The position numbers were made by a program, and so were the translations under genes. From Oscillatoriophycideae cyanobacterium NC_groundwater_1537_Pr4_S-0.65um_50_18 (lineage in GTDB: Bacteria > Cyanobacteriota > Cyanobacteriia > Elainellales > Elainellaceae), in the NCBI GenBank assembly GCA_016208305.1, contig JACQYI010000071.1, positions 1 through 64,000 on the forward strand: a DNA stretch of 64,000 nucleotides, in the 5' to 3' direction. The first letter of the stretch is position 1, and each line of letters starts with the position of its first letter. The notes under the pieces were generated by a model. It worked only from the letters and a program-made list of their open reading frames with translations. It made no database searches and was not told where the DNA came from. Below are positions 7,824 through 16,582 of the stretch, piece after piece.

Positions 7824-9200
7824 TTAGGATCTGCTGCGGCTTCTGCCAGGATTAAGTCCAGGGATAGGCAGGCGATTTCCGGCAGGCGATTGAGAAGCCG
7901 ACGGCGGTGCACTAAGCAGAATTTGCTGACTGTCCTGTAAACCCGATCGCACTTCAGTTTCGTTGCCTACTGTTGCGCCCGTCTTGATCGGCGTGAATTG
8001 AGGGTTGCCGCTTTCAGTTATGATCATGACGCCTTCTCCCTCTGGCTGACGAACGATCGCCACGGTAGGAACGGTCAGGACGTTGGTGAGTTCGCCCGCC
8101 TTGAACTCTACATCCACATTCATGCCGGGACGCAAGAGCCGCTGCTTGTCTGAGAGAATATCGATCTTGATGTCAAAGCTCGTGACATTACTCGTGACCG
8201 TTGCTTCAGCCGCTACCTGTGCCACTCGTCCCTCAAACGTCTGGTCGGGGTAGGCATCTGCTTGGAGGGTCACTGGCAGCCCCACCTTGATCCTAGCAAT
8301 ATCGGTTTCTGCCACCTTAGCCACCACTTGATAGGTGGAAGCGAGAGACAAGATAGAAGAAGAGGTGGCTGAAGAGGTATCGCTAGCGGAGGTCGTAGGC
8401 GCTACAAAGTCACCCGGATCAGCATAGCGCTTGGTGATGGTGCCGCTAAAGGGGGCGCGAATCACGGCATCATCAATTTGAGTTTCGACTGTTTTCAGGC
8501 CACCCTCAGCCTGAGTGACTTGAGCACGCGCTTCGGCAATATCCTCTTGGCGGCTGCCCGCTTGCGACAGATCGACGGTTTGTTGGGCTTGCTCGACATC
8601 CGCTTTTGCAGTGTCGCGGGTCGTGCGAAAGGTGTCTAACGTCTGAGCTGAAATCGCTCCTTCGCTATAAAGCTGCTGATTGCGCTGTAGGTCAGATTCA
8701 GCCTGACGCAGGTTAGCCTCAGCACTCTTGAGCTGTGCTTGAGATTGAGCAACCTCTTGGGGACGGTTTCCTGCGATCGCCTTTTGCAGGTTGGCCTCAG
8801 CCGAGGCCAGTTGCCCTTGCGCCGAGAGCAGTTGCCCTTGCAAATCTGAAGCATCCATATAGGCTAGGATTTGCCCTGCTTCTACAGAATCTCCTTCCTC
8901 GACAATGATGCTCTTCAATCGCCCTGAATCTTTGGGGCTGACATTGGTGGACTGCTTGGGTTGAACCGTACCATTGGCTGTGATGGTAATGGGCAAGGTT
9001 GTGCGCTTGACGGTCATGGTTTGCATTTGCCGTCTGGCTTCCTGACGCGAAGCAACTCTCATCTGACGGTAGATTGCATATCCGCCTCCTGCAAACAAAC
9101 TCAGAGCCAAAAGACCAACCAGCCAGCGTGTCCATGCCTGTTTCATTTTGTTTTTCACAAAAGGCTGAGGTGCCATTTGAGGAGGTGAGTCGAGTTTCAT
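7824..9200 (-). CDS. HlyD/MacA-type periplasmic membrane fusion protein
   Basis: 458 residues: one N-terminal membrane anchor (about 25-45), a biotinyl-lipoyl-like barrel, a long alpha-helical hairpin rich in Ala/Gln/Glu (about 120-240), then beta-barrel and membrane-proximal domains (VPTVAIVRQPEGEGVMI). It bridges the inner-membrane ABC exporter to an outer-membrane channel. It is the first gene of the operon; the 5' region faces a 325-bp gap next to the secreted repeat protein and the two-component system, so regulation by that system is plausible but unproven. It ends in a short RSRSRS tail. Confidence 0.92.
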   Translation of the reverse strand: MKLDSPPQMAPQPFVKNKMKQAWTRWLVGLLALSLFAGGGYAIYRQMRVASRQEARRQMQTMTVKRTTLPITITANGTVQPKQSTNVSPKDSGRLKSIIVEEGDSVEAGQILAYMDASDLQGQLLSAQGQLASAEANLQKAIAGNRPQEVAQSQAQLKSAEANLRQAESDLQRNQQLYSEGAISAQTLDTFRTTRDTAKADVEQAQQTVDLSQAGSRQEDIAEARAQVTQAEGGLKTVETQIDDAVIRAPFSGTITKRYADPGDFVAPTTSASDTSSATSSSILSLASTYQVVAKVAETDIARIKVGLPVTLQADAYPDQTFEGRVAQVAAEATVTSNVTSFDIKIDILSDKQRLLRPGMNVDVEFKAGELTNVLTVPTVAIVRQPEGEGVMIITESGNPQFTPIKTGATVGNETEVRSGLQDSQQILLSAPPSASQSPAGNRLPIPGLNPGRSRSRS

Positions 9201-9524
9201 ACTCTCCTTATACAGCGCTTTTCGCTGAATTACGTGGGGCTTGGAGATGAGATGCAGGCGATGAGGCTAGTGGTCTGTCGATTATTAACTGATGTGCTGG
9301 GGTGGATGGGTGGGTGGAACGCGGATCAGGATACCCAATGATTTATGAAAGCCCTATACCGAATCTCTGAACGAAACTTCACGAGGTAAGCGAACCATCG
9401 GGATACCGGATGCATACATGCTTGCAAAGCAGATAGCCATTATCCAATGTACGATCTTGAGTCAGGCGCATTGTCTGCACCTGACCCGCTATCCGATCAG
9501 CGAATGCAAGGACGATGCCATCCA
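9201..9524. other. Intergenic region upstream of the efflux operon
   Basis: These 324 bp hold the promoter side of the minus-strand efflux operon and the 3' flank of the repeat-protein gene. No coding frame, clear terminator or repeat was found. Confidence 0.4.
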
Positions 9525-10178
9525 CTAGGGGCTGTCAGACGGCTCGTTCATGGGGTCAACGGGTGGGCGCTCTCGACGATCTGGAAGTCCTAACGCCTGG
9601 ATGAGCTGGTCTTCAGTAACCCCTAGCTTAGCGGCTGCACCAGGGATATCCATCCGGGGACGGCCTTCTGGGCGATCGCCATTGGCTCGTTGCCCAGGAT
9701 GTCCTAAAGCCGCTTTAAGCTGCTCTTCGGTGACACCCAGTTGAGTCGCTGCCGCCTGTAAATCTGGCCGCTCACCCGACCGAGAGGGGCGTCCGGTCGC
9801 AGGATCAATCGTGATGCCTAAGGCTTGAAGCAATTGGTCTTCCGTCACGCCCAAGGTGGTGGCGGCTTCTTGCAGGTTGGGGCGCATGCGTTCAGGTCGA
9901 TCGCCTTCTGGAGGCTGAGCAGGCAGTCCCAAGGCCTCCTTCAGTTCGGCTTCAGTGGTTCCTAACTGAGTCGCCGCTGCTGCAAAGTCAATGCGTGGCC
10001 GTCTGCCGGACTGCCGCTGCCCCTCGGAGGAGTTTGGGGAGGCGTCGGTAGGAGAGGATTGGGCAATCCGATCGCCCTGGATAGGAGAGGATTGAGCCGA
10101 AACAGCATAGCCGATCGATCCAACCATTAGCAGTGCGGCAGAGAGTAAGCCTAAACGCCGAAATTTAATTGTTTTCAT
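9525..10178 (-). CDS. Secreted four-repeat protein of unknown function
   Basis: 217 residues with a signal peptide (1-29, ending AVSA) and a Ser/Pro/Gln-rich linker. Four copies of a roughly 20-residue helical repeat (A-A-T-x-LG-V-T-E-x-QL-x-x-AL-G) lie at about 65-85, 103-122, 141-159 and 180-198, separated by Pro/Arg/Asp-rich spacers. No enzymatic motif or known domain is recognised. It would be periplasmic or cell-surface. It sits divergently from an OmpR-type two-component system and just upstream of an efflux operon. By analogy, small periplasmic proteins in such places (CpxP-like) can feed back on the sensor, but there is no sequence similarity to support that directly. Confidence 0.75.
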   Translation of the reverse strand: MKTIKFRRLGLLSAALLMVGSIGYAVSAQSSPIQGDRIAQSSPTDASPNSSEGQRQSGRRPRIDFAAAATQLGTTEAELKEALGLPAQPPEGDRPERMRPNLQEAATTLGVTEDQLLQALGITIDPATGRPSRSGERPDLQAAATQLGVTEEQLKAALGHPGQRANGDRPEGRPRMDIPGAAAKLGVTEDQLIQALGLPDRRERPPVDPMNEPSDSP

Positions 10179-10247
10179 TTCCTAAGCAAGTTAACGTGAT
10201 CTACAACTCATTAGATGCGTTGAACATGACTCTTCGCAGCCCGTCCG

Positions 10248-10265
10248 AATTACAGTTTTGTAATT
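10248..10265. promoter_or_regulatory. Inverted repeat in the divergent promoter region
   Basis: A perfect 7-4-7 dyad (AATTACA-GTTT-TGTAATT) lies about 45-60 bp before the response-regulator gene and about 70-90 bp before the divergent repeat-protein gene. It is a possible operator shared by the two. OmpR-family proteins more often bind direct repeats, so another regulator is also possible. Confidence 0.35.
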
Positions 10266-10310
10266 TGAGTTAGCCCTTAACCGCCCTACAATGGAGCAGT
10301 GGATAAAGCC

Positions 10311-10991
10311 ATGCATGTTCTGTTTGTGGAAGACGAGTCCAAAATTGCCAGCTTCGTCCAGGTTGGATTGAAAGAACAAGGATTTGTCGTTGACTATTGC
10401 GATAATGGCGACGATGGCTATAAGCGGGCGATCGCCCATGAGTATGATGTAGTTCTGCTAGACATCATGGTTCCGGGTAAAGATGGACTCTCCATCCTCA
10501 GGCATTTGCGGCGATCGGGGAAGAACACTCCCGTGATTTTGTTGACGGCACGCAATGAGTTAGACGATCGGCTAGAGGGGCTAAACCTGGGAGCCGATGA
10601 TTACATTGCCAAGCCTTTTTTTGTCGAGGAGCTGGTGGCACGGATGCATGCCGTCGTGCGGCGCAGCGCGGGCGATCGCCAAAACTCTTTGTCGGTGGGA
10701 TCGCTCAAACTCGATCGCATCACCCGTGAGGTGACTTGCAACCAGCAAATTGTTGAATTGACCACCCGTGAGTTTAATTTATTGGAATACTTGATGCGAT
10801 CGCCGGGTCGAGTGTTTACCCGCACCCAGATCCTTGAGCATGTCTGGGGCTATGACTTTAATCCCAACACCAATGTCGTCGATGTTTGCATCCAGCGGAT
10901 TCGCAAAAAGATCGATTCCACAGATGATTCCAGCTGGATCGAGAGCGTGCGCGGCGTAGGCTATCGTTTTCGCAAACCTGAGCTACCGTGA
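10311..10991 (+). CDS. OmpR-family response regulator
   Basis: 226 residues: receiver domain (1-120) with the acidic pair in VEDE, phospho-acceptor Asp in VVLLDIMVPGKDG, conserved Thr (LLTA) and Lys (AKPF), then an OmpR/PhoB winged helix (about 130-225, VWGYDFNPNTNVVDVCIQRI). It is partner to the kinase encoded next; the genes overlap by 4 nt (GTGA), showing translational coupling. ATG 10311 begins exactly at the family start; GTG 10299 is possible because GGAG lies just before it. Likely targets are the adjacent secreted protein and efflux operon. Confidence 0.93.
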   Translation: MHVLFVEDESKIASFVQVGLKEQGFVVDYCDNGDDGYKRAIAHEYDVVLLDIMVPGKDGLSILRHLRRSGKNTPVILLTARNELDDRLEGLNLGADDYIAKPFFVEELVARMHAVVRRSAGDRQNSLSVGSLKLDRITREVTCNQQIVELTTREFNLLEYLMRSPGRVFTRTQILEHVWGYDFNPNTNVVDVCIQRIRKKIDSTDDSSWIESVRGVGYRFRKPELP

Positions 10992-12490
10992 AACTGCGAT
11001 CGTTTCGGCTACGCATTGCTCTGTTTTCTGCGGCTCTAGCAGGGGGTGCTCTGGTGGGATTTGGCGTTGTGGCATGGCAGCTCATCTATGTCGCCAAGGT
11101 CAATCAGCTCGATGCCAGATTAGAAAGCCAGGTCAAACGGGCTTCTCGTCCCCGCTTTCCAGATGGATGGCAGACTTTTGACCTGTCGCTGCCTCGGGAG
11201 TTGGGAGCCGATGTGAATACCCCGATCGTTCTGCTCGCCATAGGGGATGACGGCAAAGTCGCCTATCAGTCCGGTGAAGATTCTCCAGAACTCAATCTGC
11301 GCAATTTGCTGTTGGCTTTGCCTCCGCCTCCCGAACCCCCACCCACCCACGCAAACCAAACCCCTCCAGAACCCGCAAGAGGTCAACGAAAGCCCGATAT
11401 TCGCACTGAGCCAGTCGCAGATGGCGTATTTCCTGAACCCCGCATTGTGACGCAGCAGACCTCAGCGGGCGGATGGCGAATAGGCATCATCAAGACTCCG
11501 CGCTCAGAGGCAGCGATCGCAGTTAGCCTTCAGACCATTGACCAAGACATGAGTGTGATTCGCAACATCTTCCTGGTGGCGATTCCGGGAACGCTGCTGC
11601 TCGTAGCCGGAGGAGCTTGGAACCTGGCAGGCAAGGCGCTCCGTCCGATTCAGCGATTGACAAGCGCCATTCAGCAGGTGACGGTTGCAGGGCTGGATCA
11701 GCAGCTTCACTTGGGGGCAACAGACGTTGAATTTGTTGAGCTGATTCAAGTCTTTAACCAAATGCTGGAGCGGTTAGAGCGTAGCTTCAAGCAGGCTTCT
11801 CGATTTAGCGCAGATGCAGCCCACGAGCTTAAAACGCCGCTGGCCATTCTGCAAGGAGAGCTAGAACAGTCTCTCTACCAGGCTGAACCCGGCTCAGAAG
11901 TGCAGCAAAATCTCAGCAACCTGCTAGATGAAGTGCGCCGTTTGAGCGGCATTGTTCGCAAACTTTTGCTGCTGTCTCTCGCTGATGCCGGACAGATGGG
12001 CTTACACAAAGTTGAAGTGAATCTCTCAGAGCTGCTCGTCATCATCGTTGAAGACATGGAGCTATTGGCTCCCCATCTAGAAGTTGAGGCCGAAATTGCC
12101 GACGATTTATGGGTATGGGGCGATCGCGATTTGCTGACGCAAGTTCTACAAAATCTAGTCAGCAATGCGATCAAATACAATTTGCCCAACGGCTGGATTC
12201 GCATCCAGACGCAGCAGCGCCAGATGCAACAGCCTATGCAGTCCGCAGGGCAAGTCGCAGTGCAGGTAACGATCACCAATGCCTCTAAAACATTGGCCGC
12301 TAGCGATCGCCATCGTATTTTCGATCGCTTTTACCGAGGCGATCCTGCCCGGACGCGCAAAGTTGAGGGCATTGGGCTGGGGCTAAGCCTGTCGCGAGAA
12401 ATTGCGCGTGCCCACAATGGCGACCTGTTGCTTGACTTAACGCCAGAGGGGCAAACCGCTCTGACCCTGACGCTACCCGGCAAAGCGTAA
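10988..12490 (+). CDS. Sensor histidine kinase
   Basis: 500 residues: transmembrane helix at about 10-33, a periplasmic sensor region with a Pro-rich stretch, a second helix at about 190-212, HAMP (to about 265), HisKA with phospho-acceptor His in FSADAAHELKTPLAIL, and an HATPase domain with N box (NLVSNAIKYN) and G box (GIGLGLSLSREIA). The GTG start overlaps the regulator stop. The sensor region is not recognised, so the stimulus is unknown. It ends 15 bp from a convergent antiporter gene. Confidence 0.93.
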   Translation: MKLRSFRLRIALFSAALAGGALVGFGVVAWQLIYVAKVNQLDARLESQVKRASRPRFPDGWQTFDLSLPRELGADVNTPIVLLAIGDDGKVAYQSGEDSPELNLRNLLLALPPPPEPPPTHANQTPPEPARGQRKPDIRTEPVADGVFPEPRIVTQQTSAGGWRIGIIKTPRSEAAIAVSLQTIDQDMSVIRNIFLVAIPGTLLLVAGGAWNLAGKALRPIQRLTSAIQQVTVAGLDQQLHLGATDVEFVELIQVFNQMLERLERSFKQASRFSADAAHELKTPLAILQGELEQSLYQAEPGSEVQQNLSNLLDEVRRLSGIVRKLLLLSLADAGQMGLHKVEVNLSELLVIIVEDMELLAPHLEVEAEIADDLWVWGDRDLLTQVLQNLVSNAIKYNLPNGWIRIQTQQRQMQQPMQSAGQVAVQVTITNASKTLAASDRHRIFDRFYRGDPARTRKVEGIGLGLSLSREIARAHNGDLLLDLTPEGQTALTLTLPGKA

Positions 12491-12505
12491 GACTAATTTG
12501 CGACC

Positions 12506-14410
12506 CTAATCTCCCGTTTCTGCCGACAGTGCAGCCATAGGAATTTCCTCCACTCTGGGCAGCTTTTCAGCAACCGAAAGCGGCTGGTTATTGCTGCCCG
12601 AAAGCTGCCGCAACAGCTTCGGACGCGGATCATGAAGCAGATAAATAATGCGATCGCCCATTTGCCACTCCTCAGTGCTGGGAATGACCATGAGGCGATC
12701 GTCCCGTTCCATCAACACTGGAATGAGTTCTTCAGCCCGGATGAGCGCCCTCAGATGCGCCTGTTGAAACTGGAGACTCTCTTCTCGCAGCGTCGTTTCT
12801 CCCAGCTTTACGGCCTTGTCTGTCAGATAGCTATTCCAGGTTTTGAGGGAAATTTGTGGGGTAAACGCCTGCTGCACTTTGGTGGTACTGCCGTTGGGTT
12901 GAGAGTCACTACTGGGGAAAACTGCCAGGACTCTGGGCGGCTGAAATTCCTCGGCTGCCCGCTGAGCCAGCACCAGGTTTACCTCCCCATTATTCGTCAT
13001 CGCTAGAAATGTTCCGGCTGTGGCCAAACCTGCCTCTTCCAAAACATTGGCATCTAGGGCGCTGCTGGAAAAAACCTTAAAGCCTTCCTCTTCGGCCTGT
13101 TGGCAGGCTTCCGGATCGGTATCGATCAGCACAACCGACTCATTGCGATCGCGAAACAGCCGCCCCACCAGCAGACTCAGCGGATTGCAGCCCACGATCA
13201 CTGCTCCGGTGGCTTGAGTCGAAGTCACCCCCAAAAGCCGCGCCACCCAACCCGCCGTCAGCCCCTGCAAAAACACCGTTGAGAGAATCGTTAAAAACAC
13301 CAATGCCTTAATCGATGCGCCACCATTGATGCCTCGCTCGGTCAAGACAATGGCGAATAGAGAAGCCACCGAAGCCGAAACAATGCCGCGCGGAGCCACC
13401 CAGCACAAAAACAGCTTTTGTCGCCAGTTGAGATCGCTATTCCAGGTACAGCTCCAAACGTTGATGGGGCGCACGACAAACATCAAAACGGCAACCGTGA
13501 GCAAGGCTCCCTGCCCTAGCGCAAAGATGCTAGCGATCGACAACTCAGCCGCCAACAGCACAAACAGCACCGACACAGCCAGCACCGTGAGCTGACTCTT
13601 GAACCGTCGCAGCAGCCGCTCTTCTGGCAGAGAATAGGAACCCAGCACCAGCCCAGCCACCACCATCGTCATCAGGCCAGACTCGCTCTGGATCAACTGA
13701 GCCACGCTAAACAAGCCCCAAACGCCCGCCAGCACCACTAAATTTTTTAAATCATCGGAAAGCGTTGTGGCCTGCTTCAGCACAAAGCCCAGCCCCCAGC
13801 CGCCGATCGCCCCAATGCTGCCCCCAATGCCCAATCGCAGCAGCAGGCCGCTAATCACCGAAAGTGGATCGGCATCGCCATTGAGAATGATATCCAGCAC
13901 TACCACCGCCAGAATAGCACCCACGGGATCGATCAAAACCCCTTCGCCTTCCAGCAGCGTGGCGATCGCTCGATTCACCTTCACCTGCTTCAGCAAGGGA
14001 CTAATCACCGTTGGCCCCGTCACCACCACCAAGGCCGCATAGAGAAAAGCGATCGCCCAGGGAAACTCACTGAGCCAATGCGCCGCCATGCCGCCACCCA
14101 TTAGCGTAATCAGAGAGCCAAACGTCACCAAATTACGGAGGCTGCCCGAAACCCTGCCGAGATCGCGCAATTCTAAATTGAGTCCGCCTTCAAATAAAAT
14201 CAGCGCTACCGAGAGAGACACGATCACTTCTAACCCGGTGCCCAGCAAATTGGGGTGCAAGACATCGAGGCCATCGGCGCCCAACAGCAGGCCAAACAGC
14301 AGCAGAAAAACAATACTGGGGACTTTCAGATAGTCTGCCAGGACTTGAGCACCGATGCCTGCAATGACGGTAATGACAATTTGCAGGGTAATCTCAGGGG
14401 CTGCATCCAT
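12506..14410 (-). CDS. CPA1/NhaP-type cation:proton antiporter with RCK (TrkA-N) domain
   Basis: 634 residues. About residues 1-390 form a dozen hydrophobic helices of the Na+/H+ exchanger fold. They are followed by a Rossmann TrkA-N domain (GAVIVGCNPLSLLVGRLF, then VVLIDTDP) and a C-terminal TrkA-C-like segment (LMVIPSTEEWQMGDRIIYLL). Such proteins exchange Na+ or K+ for H+ across the plasma membrane, gated by nucleotide or ions at the RCK domain. The gene is monocistronic, starts at ATG 14410 and is convergent with the histidine kinase. Whether it prefers Na+ or K+ cannot be told. Confidence 0.9.
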   Translation of the reverse strand: MDAAPEITLQIVITVIAGIGAQVLADYLKVPSIVFLLLFGLLLGADGLDVLHPNLLGTGLEVIVSLSVALILFEGGLNLELRDLGRVSGSLRNLVTFGSLITLMGGGMAAHWLSEFPWAIAFLYAALVVVTGPTVISPLLKQVKVNRAIATLLEGEGVLIDPVGAILAVVVLDIILNGDADPLSVISGLLLRLGIGGSIGAIGGWGLGFVLKQATTLSDDLKNLVVLAGVWGLFSVAQLIQSESGLMTMVVAGLVLGSYSLPEERLLRRFKSQLTVLAVSVLFVLLAAELSIASIFALGQGALLTVAVLMFVVRPINVWSCTWNSDLNWRQKLFLCWVAPRGIVSASVASLFAIVLTERGINGGASIKALVFLTILSTVFLQGLTAGWVARLLGVTSTQATGAVIVGCNPLSLLVGRLFRDRNESVVLIDTDPEACQQAEEEGFKVFSSSALDANVLEEAGLATAGTFLAMTNNGEVNLVLAQRAAEEFQPPRVLAVFPSSDSQPNGSTTKVQQAFTPQISLKTWNSYLTDKAVKLGETTLREESLQFQQAHLRALIRAEELIPVLMERDDRLMVIPSTEEWQMGDRIIYLLHDPRPKLLRQLSGSNNQPLSVAEKLPRVEEIPMAALSAETGD

Positions 14411-14834
14411 AGATCCGGGTCAAAAGGTCAAAGACAGAACGGTCAAAGACAGAACAGCCTACATTCAATTTTCTCTCAAATTTAACCATTGGTAGTGCTC
14501 TAGAGATCATGATTTTGAAGTGATGCGGCACGCGACGCAGCACACCCTCGCGGGTTTAGGACAACCCTCAGCCATTCAACGCCTCACAACAGGAGAACAA
14601 TCTCTTTCAAAAATTCCCCAGAATCATTACCCAAGCACAGCATCCAACCCAAAAGACCGCTCAGAGCCAGTCGGCAGAACATCACATTAGCTTCAACACA
14701 CTAGCTCAACACATTAACGCAACAGGGGGTATCCAGGCTGTGATTCCCGCGCTCCTCACTGGAAGTTTAGACCCGATTGAATTTTAGACGAGATTGCCAA
14801 GAGAGTCAGCCTTAAGGAATTGCCACAGCGAAGG
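14411..14834. other. Intergenic region with a 15-bp tandem duplication
   Basis: A 424-bp gap between the antiporter start and the mltA stop. GGTCAAAGACAGAAC is repeated in tandem at 14426-14440 and 14441-14455. Nothing coding or strongly structured was found in the rest. Confidence 0.6.
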
Positions 14835-16010
14835 CTATTCTTTTAGCAATAAATAATAGAGTTGGCCATTGCTGTTAATCAATCCAGCCCGATCGCCCGC
14901 CTCAAGTCCAGTGCCCATAAACACATCCACGCGGCCTGCGCCCCGAATCGCCCCTCCAGTATCTTGGTCTAACACATAGCGGACAGCAGGCAGCACCTCA
15001 AGCTGTCCTTGGGCATTGGCAATTGGAAACTGAGTCTGGATGAGCGCGATCGCCCCTGGCGGCATCAAGGATTTGTCCGTCGCGATCGATCGCTCTGCCG
15101 TTACTGGCAGCCCTAAACTGCCCGTTGCGGGTGCGCCCCCAGTGGTCTGAAAAAAGATAAACCGATTGTTGCGCGGCAGATAGAGATCGAGATCGGCTGG
15201 ATAGTCCCGAAAATATTGGATCAAGCGCGGCAACGTCAACTCCTCTAGCTTAAACTTGCCCGCCTCCACCAAGGCTCGCCCAATACTGACATAGGGATAA
15301 GCCGTATGGCCTGCTACCCCTACAGACATCACGCTGCCATCGGTTAGCTGAAGCCGAGCGGAACCCTGCACCTGCACCAGGTAAGCCTCTAGACGATCGC
15401 GGAGCCACACTAGCTCCAATCCTTGCAGCTTTCCCTGCGATCCCTGTAGCCCATCAGCACCCTCAAGCTGGGCGCGGGTCGGATGTGGGGTTGCCCACTG
15501 GCCAAAATTGGGCGGCAAGCGATAGAGCGGATAGCGATAGGTGGCGCTAGGGGTGCGACTGGCGGCATAGGTCGGCTCAAAATAGCCCGTGAAGCCCACC
15601 GTCCCCTGGCCGTCTTTGCCCACAGATTGATAGAAATCAAATTCTTGTAGCACAGCCGCTTGTAGCGCTTCTGGCGATCGTGCCCCCTCTAAGAGCTGCC
15701 GAAATCTCATCAGGCTACGATAGACCCGATCGCGACTAAAGACAGCAACGCTGTACTGTCGATAGGCTGTAGCGGCGGCTGGGGTTTCCAGATAGCCCAA
15801 GGAGCGATCGATCGCCTGTATCAACGCCGCCCGATCGCCAGGATGCTCAACAGTTCCCCAAAGCTGCTCATCTAAACTGCTCATGAATAGACTCGTGTCC
15901 GGCTCGGCAACGAGTCGCAAGGGCAACGTTTGCTGCGTTTGTCCCTTCGCAGCAGCAAAGCTGAGAACAGCAAACAGCGTCAGGCAGAACAAGGAGAGCG
16001 ATCGCATCAT
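14835..16010 (-). CDS. mltA: Membrane-bound lytic murein transglycosylase A
   Basis: 391 residues with a signal peptide (1-24). An MltA domain (GYFEPTYAAS and following) and a C-terminal 3D domain (DTGGAIRGAGRVDVFMGTG) carry the catalytic Asp residues. The enzyme cleaves the beta-1,4 MurNAc-GlcNAc bond of peptidoglycan to a 1,6-anhydro product in the periplasm during wall growth and recycling. No lipobox Cys is obvious, so it may be soluble periplasmic. It starts with a double ATG (16010/16007) and is preceded by a perfect palindrome. Confidence 0.9.
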   Translation of the reverse strand: MMRSLSLFCLTLFAVLSFAAAKGQTQQTLPLRLVAEPDTSLFMSSLDEQLWGTVEHPGDRAALIQAIDRSLGYLETPAAATAYRQYSVAVFSRDRVYRSLMRFRQLLEGARSPEALQAAVLQEFDFYQSVGKDGQGTVGFTGYFEPTYAASRTPSATYRYPLYRLPPNFGQWATPHPTRAQLEGADGLQGSQGKLQGLELVWLRDRLEAYLVQVQGSARLQLTDGSVMSVGVAGHTAYPYVSIGRALVEAGKFKLEELTLPRLIQYFRDYPADLDLYLPRNNRFIFFQTTGGAPATGSLGLPVTAERSIATDKSLMPPGAIALIQTQFPIANAQGQLEVLPAVRYVLDQDTGGAIRGAGRVDVFMGTGLEAGDRAGLINSNGQLYYLLLKE

Positions 16011-16040
16011 GGTTTTGGGTATAGCGATAGTTTTCGCAAA

Positions 16041-16074
16041 TTAGGGATTTGTGCCGCGCGGCACAAATCCCTAA
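16041..16074. repeat. Perfect 34-bp palindrome with GTGCCGCGCGGCAC core
   Basis: Arm TTAGGGATTTGTGCCGC is followed directly by its reverse complement, with no loop. The 14-bp core is shared exactly with 63566-63599, while the outer arms differ. A minus-strand CTCAGTAGATTGC motif lies at 16091-16102, pointing toward the palindrome. Confidence 0.85.
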
Positions 16075-16126
16075 AAGCTGGAAGACTTGGCAATCTACTG
16101 AGCATAGAAGATTTTGCCAGGGGCAA

Positions 16127-16582
16127 CTACAGCAGCCGCGCAAAATGGTAGCAGGTAATGCTCAGCCGCTGCCGGAAATAGAAGCGATGCGCCTCAAACC
16201 GCTGTACCCCCGAATCGAGATGAAACTGTTCGCAATGCTGTTGCTCGGCGTAATCCATCAGCCATTGCAAGAGCTGCTGACCATACCCTTGCGATCGCCC
16301 CTGTTCCGTCACAACCAGCTCATCGACATACAAAAATTTGCCCCAGGCCAAACATTCCGAGATGCGAAATCCAGCAACGGCGATCGTCTGATCGGGGACT
16401 GCATCTATCTCTCCCTCACCCTGAATCTTCTTATCTTGAACAAACGCTAAACGATAGCCATTCAGCATCTGTCGCCGCACGCGATCGACAAACTCATCGG
16501 CGTTTAGATGCGGTCGTAGCTGCACCACAGTGGGGAAGCAACCCAAAATTTGAGCATCCGATTCGGCAAGCTGAATTAGCAC
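16127..16582 (-). CDS. GNAT-family N-acetyltransferase
   Basis: 151 residues with the GNAT fold: the acetyl-CoA loop is seen in VVTEQGRSQGYGQQLLQWL (the R/Q-x-x-G-x-G/A type) and the terminal strand in FHLDSGVQRFEAHRFYFRQ. The substrate is unknown. GTG 16582 overlaps the end of the upstream glycosyltransferase gene by 7 nt, so the two are translationally coupled. Confidence 0.88.
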   Translation of the reverse strand: MLIQLAESDAQILGCFPTVVQLRPHLNADEFVDRVRRQMLNGYRLAFVQDKKIQGEGEIDAVPDQTIAVAGFRISECLAWGKFLYVDELVVTEQGRSQGYGQQLLQWLMDYAEQQHCEQFHLDSGVQRFEAHRFYFRQRLSITCYHFARLL

